DNA of 6,594 bases from CAZZIZ01 sp964654535 (GTDB lineage Bacteria; Bacteroidota; Bacteroidia; Chitinophagales; UBA2359). The notes beneath the pieces were generated by a model. The model was not told the origin of the DNA and searched no databases. It saw only the letters and a program-made list of their open reading frames with translations. Where the stretch lies: the NCBI GenBank assembly GCA_964654535.1, contig CAZZIZ010000188.1, forward strand, positions 1 to 6,594, given 5' to 3'. The translations under genes were made by a program, and so were the position numbers. Positions 5,026-6,594 of the stretch are shown here, piece by piece; the stretch's first letter is position 1, and every line of letters starts with the position of its first letter.

Positions 5026-6495
5026 GTGAAAAACAGTTCGCTAGTTAAATTATTCAGTACTTTTTCAAAAAAGGAGATGGCCTGGTTCCAGAAGTACGTT
5101 CATTCACCATTTTTTAACGCTCATGCCGACATTATTAGCCTTGTTGAGTACCTGCATAAACAGCATCCCGACTTCAGTGAGAAGGCCTGCCACAGAGAAG
5201 TCATATTTAAAAAAGTCTTCCCCAATAAGCCCTTTGATATAAAAAAGCTCAAACACCTTTTCTCTTTCACTATTGCCTTAGCGGAAGACTACTTAGTTGT
5301 GGCGAAGTTCAAAGAGCGCAACAATTACGGGAAACTTCTATTGCTCGACGCCCTAAGCAACAAAGATTTGGACGCGCGCTACCAACGTCATTTAAAAAAA
5401 GTACAAAGGACAGCTGAAAATATTGAAGCTAAGGATCAAGACTTTTTTTACGAGCAGTATCTACTTTCAAAAATGGTGAACAACCATCATTATTCCGAAA
5501 CCAACCGAAACATAGACGCAATGCTAGGTGAGGTAGATAAAAATCTGGACATTTTCTATCTGTCGGAAAAGCTTCGCAACGCTTGCAACATTGCCAGTAG
5601 AGAAATCACATTTAAATCGACCGTCGAGTATCCCTTGATTAAAGACTTGTTGCACTATGTAGAACAGAACAAGTCCTATTTTGAAGACCACCCATTGGTA
5701 TCCATATACTTTATGATATACCAAACGCTCACAGAAAAAGAAGACAAAGCATTTTTCATTCACTTGATTCAAGAACTGAATGAAAAATCCAAAGGTCTTT
5801 CAATGGAGGTACAAAGTTCTATGTACGGATTCTGTGTCAGCTATTGTGTAAAGCAAATTAACCGCGGACACAGCGATTATTTGCAACTGATTTTCGATCT
5901 CTATAAGAGCATGCTGGAAAAAGGCCTTTTGTTGGAGGGAGGATTACTTACCGAATGGCGTTACAAAAATTTGGTAACCGTTGGATGTCGTCTAAAAGAT
6001 TTCAAGTGGACGGAAAACTTCATCCATGAATTTAAGCCCAAGCTCAACAAGAAGGTTAGAGAAAACGCTTTCAACTACAACCTGGCTTATTTCCATTACG
6101 CGGTGAAAAATATGGATGAGGCTTTGGAGATTTTAAACAATGTAAAGTTCACCGATCTCGTTTACATCTTAGATTCTCGTGGTTTGATTTTGCGTATTTA
6201 TTTTGATAAGGACGAAGAGGAGACAATGAACTATCAGATCGAATCTTTTCAAAGTTATTTGAAACGCAACAAGAGTATTTCTGATCAAGTGAGAAAACGA
6301 TATACCAACCTGTTGAGATACTTGCGGAAGCTTGCACGCTTAAGATCAAATTTAGAATTTAAGCGAGACAAGGAATTAGTCGACGACCTTAATGATCTCA
6401 AAGTTAACATTCATGCTAACCGACAGGAGATTGCTAACCCATCTTGGTTTCGTGGGAAGATTGAGGAGTTGCAAGAGAAGTATACAGTTAAGTAA
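5026..6495 (+). CDS. All-helical, TPR-like protein of unknown function
   Basis: A protein of about 489 residues that I do not recognise as a named family, though similar long helical hypothetical proteins occur in Saprospiraceae as far as I recall. It has no signal peptide or membrane segment, so it is probably cytoplasmic. It is rich in Lys, Glu, Leu, Phe and Tyr and reads as successive amphipathic helices: an N-terminal segment with SLVKLFSTFSKKEMAWFQKY followed by HSPFFN, a long middle with helix pairs suggestive of TPR or other alpha-solenoid repeats (for example AFNYNLAYFHYAVKNMDEAL), and a basic, coiled-coil-like C-terminal segment. No catalytic or nucleotide-binding motif is visible. 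The frame opens after TAA 5002-5004 and offers TTG 5005 or GTG 5026 before the first ATG at residue 17. I chose GTG 5026 because it gives the usual MKN- type start after an A-rich leader; TTG 5005 would add seven residues. The gene is divergent from the secreted-protein gene. Confidence 0.8.
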   Translation: MKNSSLVKLFSTFSKKEMAWFQKYVHSPFFNAHADIISLVEYLHKQHPDFSEKACHREVIFKKVFPNKPFDIKKLKHLFSFTIALAEDYLVVAKFKERNNYGKLLLLDALSNKDLDARYQRHLKKVQRTAENIEAKDQDFFYEQYLLSKMVNNHHYSETNRNIDAMLGEVDKNLDIFYLSEKLRNACNIASREITFKSTVEYPLIKDLLHYVEQNKSYFEDHPLVSIYFMIYQTLTEKEDKAFFIHLIQELNEKSKGLSMEVQSSMYGFCVSYCVKQINRGHSDYLQLIFDLYKSMLEKGLLLEGGLLTEWRYKNLVTVGCRLKDFKWTENFIHEFKPKLNKKVRENAFNYNLAYFHYAVKNMDEALEILNNVKFTDLVYILDSRGLILRIYFDKDEEETMNYQIESFQSYLKRNKSISDQVRKRYTNLLRYLRKLARLRSNLEFKRDKELVDDLNDLKVNIHANRQEIANPSWFRGKIEELQEKYTVK

Positions 6496-6496
6496 G

Positions 6497-6515
6497 CTGC
6501 GAGAGGGATAGAGGG
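6497..6515 (-). repeat. Possible end of a second, inverted copy of the 131-321 repeat
   Basis: The reverse complement of this stretch contains CTATCCCTCTCGCA, matching 13 of 14 bases of CTATCCCTCGCGCA at the right end of the repeat at 131-321. It begins two bases after the stop codon of the helical-protein gene, a position typical of such repeats. Beyond about 6515 I see no further match to the first copy, so it is either a diverged or truncated copy or a chance match. Confidence 0.3.
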
Positions 6516-6594
6516 GTAAACCAGCAAAAACATTAAGTAGCGCAGATCCCTTAAGCAAAAACTCCATATTTCTTCGTTAAAAATGCTTGCCATT
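6516..6594. other. Unassigned tail of the window
   Basis: Seventy-nine A-rich bases follow the helical-protein gene. CGCAG 6541-6545 complements CTGCG 6497-6501 and ATCCC 6546-6550 complements GGGAT 6505-6509, but these pairings cross and so cannot form one simple hairpin. I see no terminator with a T tract. Short leftward frames beginning with ATG here run straight back into the helical-protein gene and have no gene-like character. Confidence 0.4.

Noticed and set aside
6411..6593. 60-codon leftward ATG frame (MASIFNEEIW...) at the right edge
   Set aside because: It runs antisense into the helical-protein gene, includes the possible repeat fragment, and has no recognisable domain; most likely a shadow frame.

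Overview
The window looks like chromosomal DNA of a free-living, probably marine member of the Bacteroidota, nearer the Saprospiria/Flavobacteriia side than the gut Bacteroidales. Evidence: a large secreted protein ends in a type IX secretion (T9SS) C-terminal sorting domain, a machinery confined to this phylum. It also carries the dockerin-like/cohesin-like modules I associate with Saprospiraceae-type exoproteins. There is a PorT-like outer membrane beta-barrel protein. Gene starts lack Shine-Dalgarno sequences and have A-rich leaders. An intergenic structured repeat resembles a family I recall from flavobacterial genomes. Base composition is moderate (about 40% G+C by eye). This assignment comes from reading the sequence, not from a database search.

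Layout from left to right: (1) 1-126, the last 41 codons of a + strand gene, beta-rich and probably exported. (2) 127-529, a 403-bp gene-free stretch. Its left half (about 131-321) is a highly foldable intergenic repeat; its right half is the leader of the next gene with one weak promoter candidate. (3) 530-1198 +, a PorT-type outer membrane beta-barrel protein. (4) 1242-1997 -, a PlsC-type 1-acylglycerol-3-phosphate acyltransferase, convergent with the barrel gene. A strong terminator for the barrel gene (1224-1268) is built into the last codons of plsC. (5) 1998-2198, a short gap with an inverted repeat in front of plsC and a good terminator for the gene to its right. (6) 2199-4751 -, an 850-residue T9SS cargo: seven FG-GAP/VCBS-like blades, a thrombospondin type 3-like calcium segment, a split dockerin-like pair, an acidic linker, a cohesin-like beta module and the sorting domain. 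(7) 4752-5025, a divergent intergenic region with a terminator-like hairpin pointing leftward and nested, mutually exclusive inverted repeats, laid out like a transcription attenuator. (8) 5026-6495 +, a roughly 490-residue all-helical cytoplasmic protein of unknown function. (9) 6496-6594, a short tail with what may be the inverted end of a second copy of the 131-321 repeat.

The genes do not form an operon: strands run + + - - +, and terminators separate them. The barrel protein and acyltransferase both serve the envelope, and the 850-residue protein is delivered to the cell surface or medium, but nothing shows that they act together. The points most worth following are the structured repeat, the attenuator-like leader of the 850-residue gene, the fact that neither divergent gene has an ATG at its probable start, and the modular architecture of the secreted protein. 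I see no CRISPR array, transposase, phage gene, tRNA or rRNA, and no convincing new multi-gene system.
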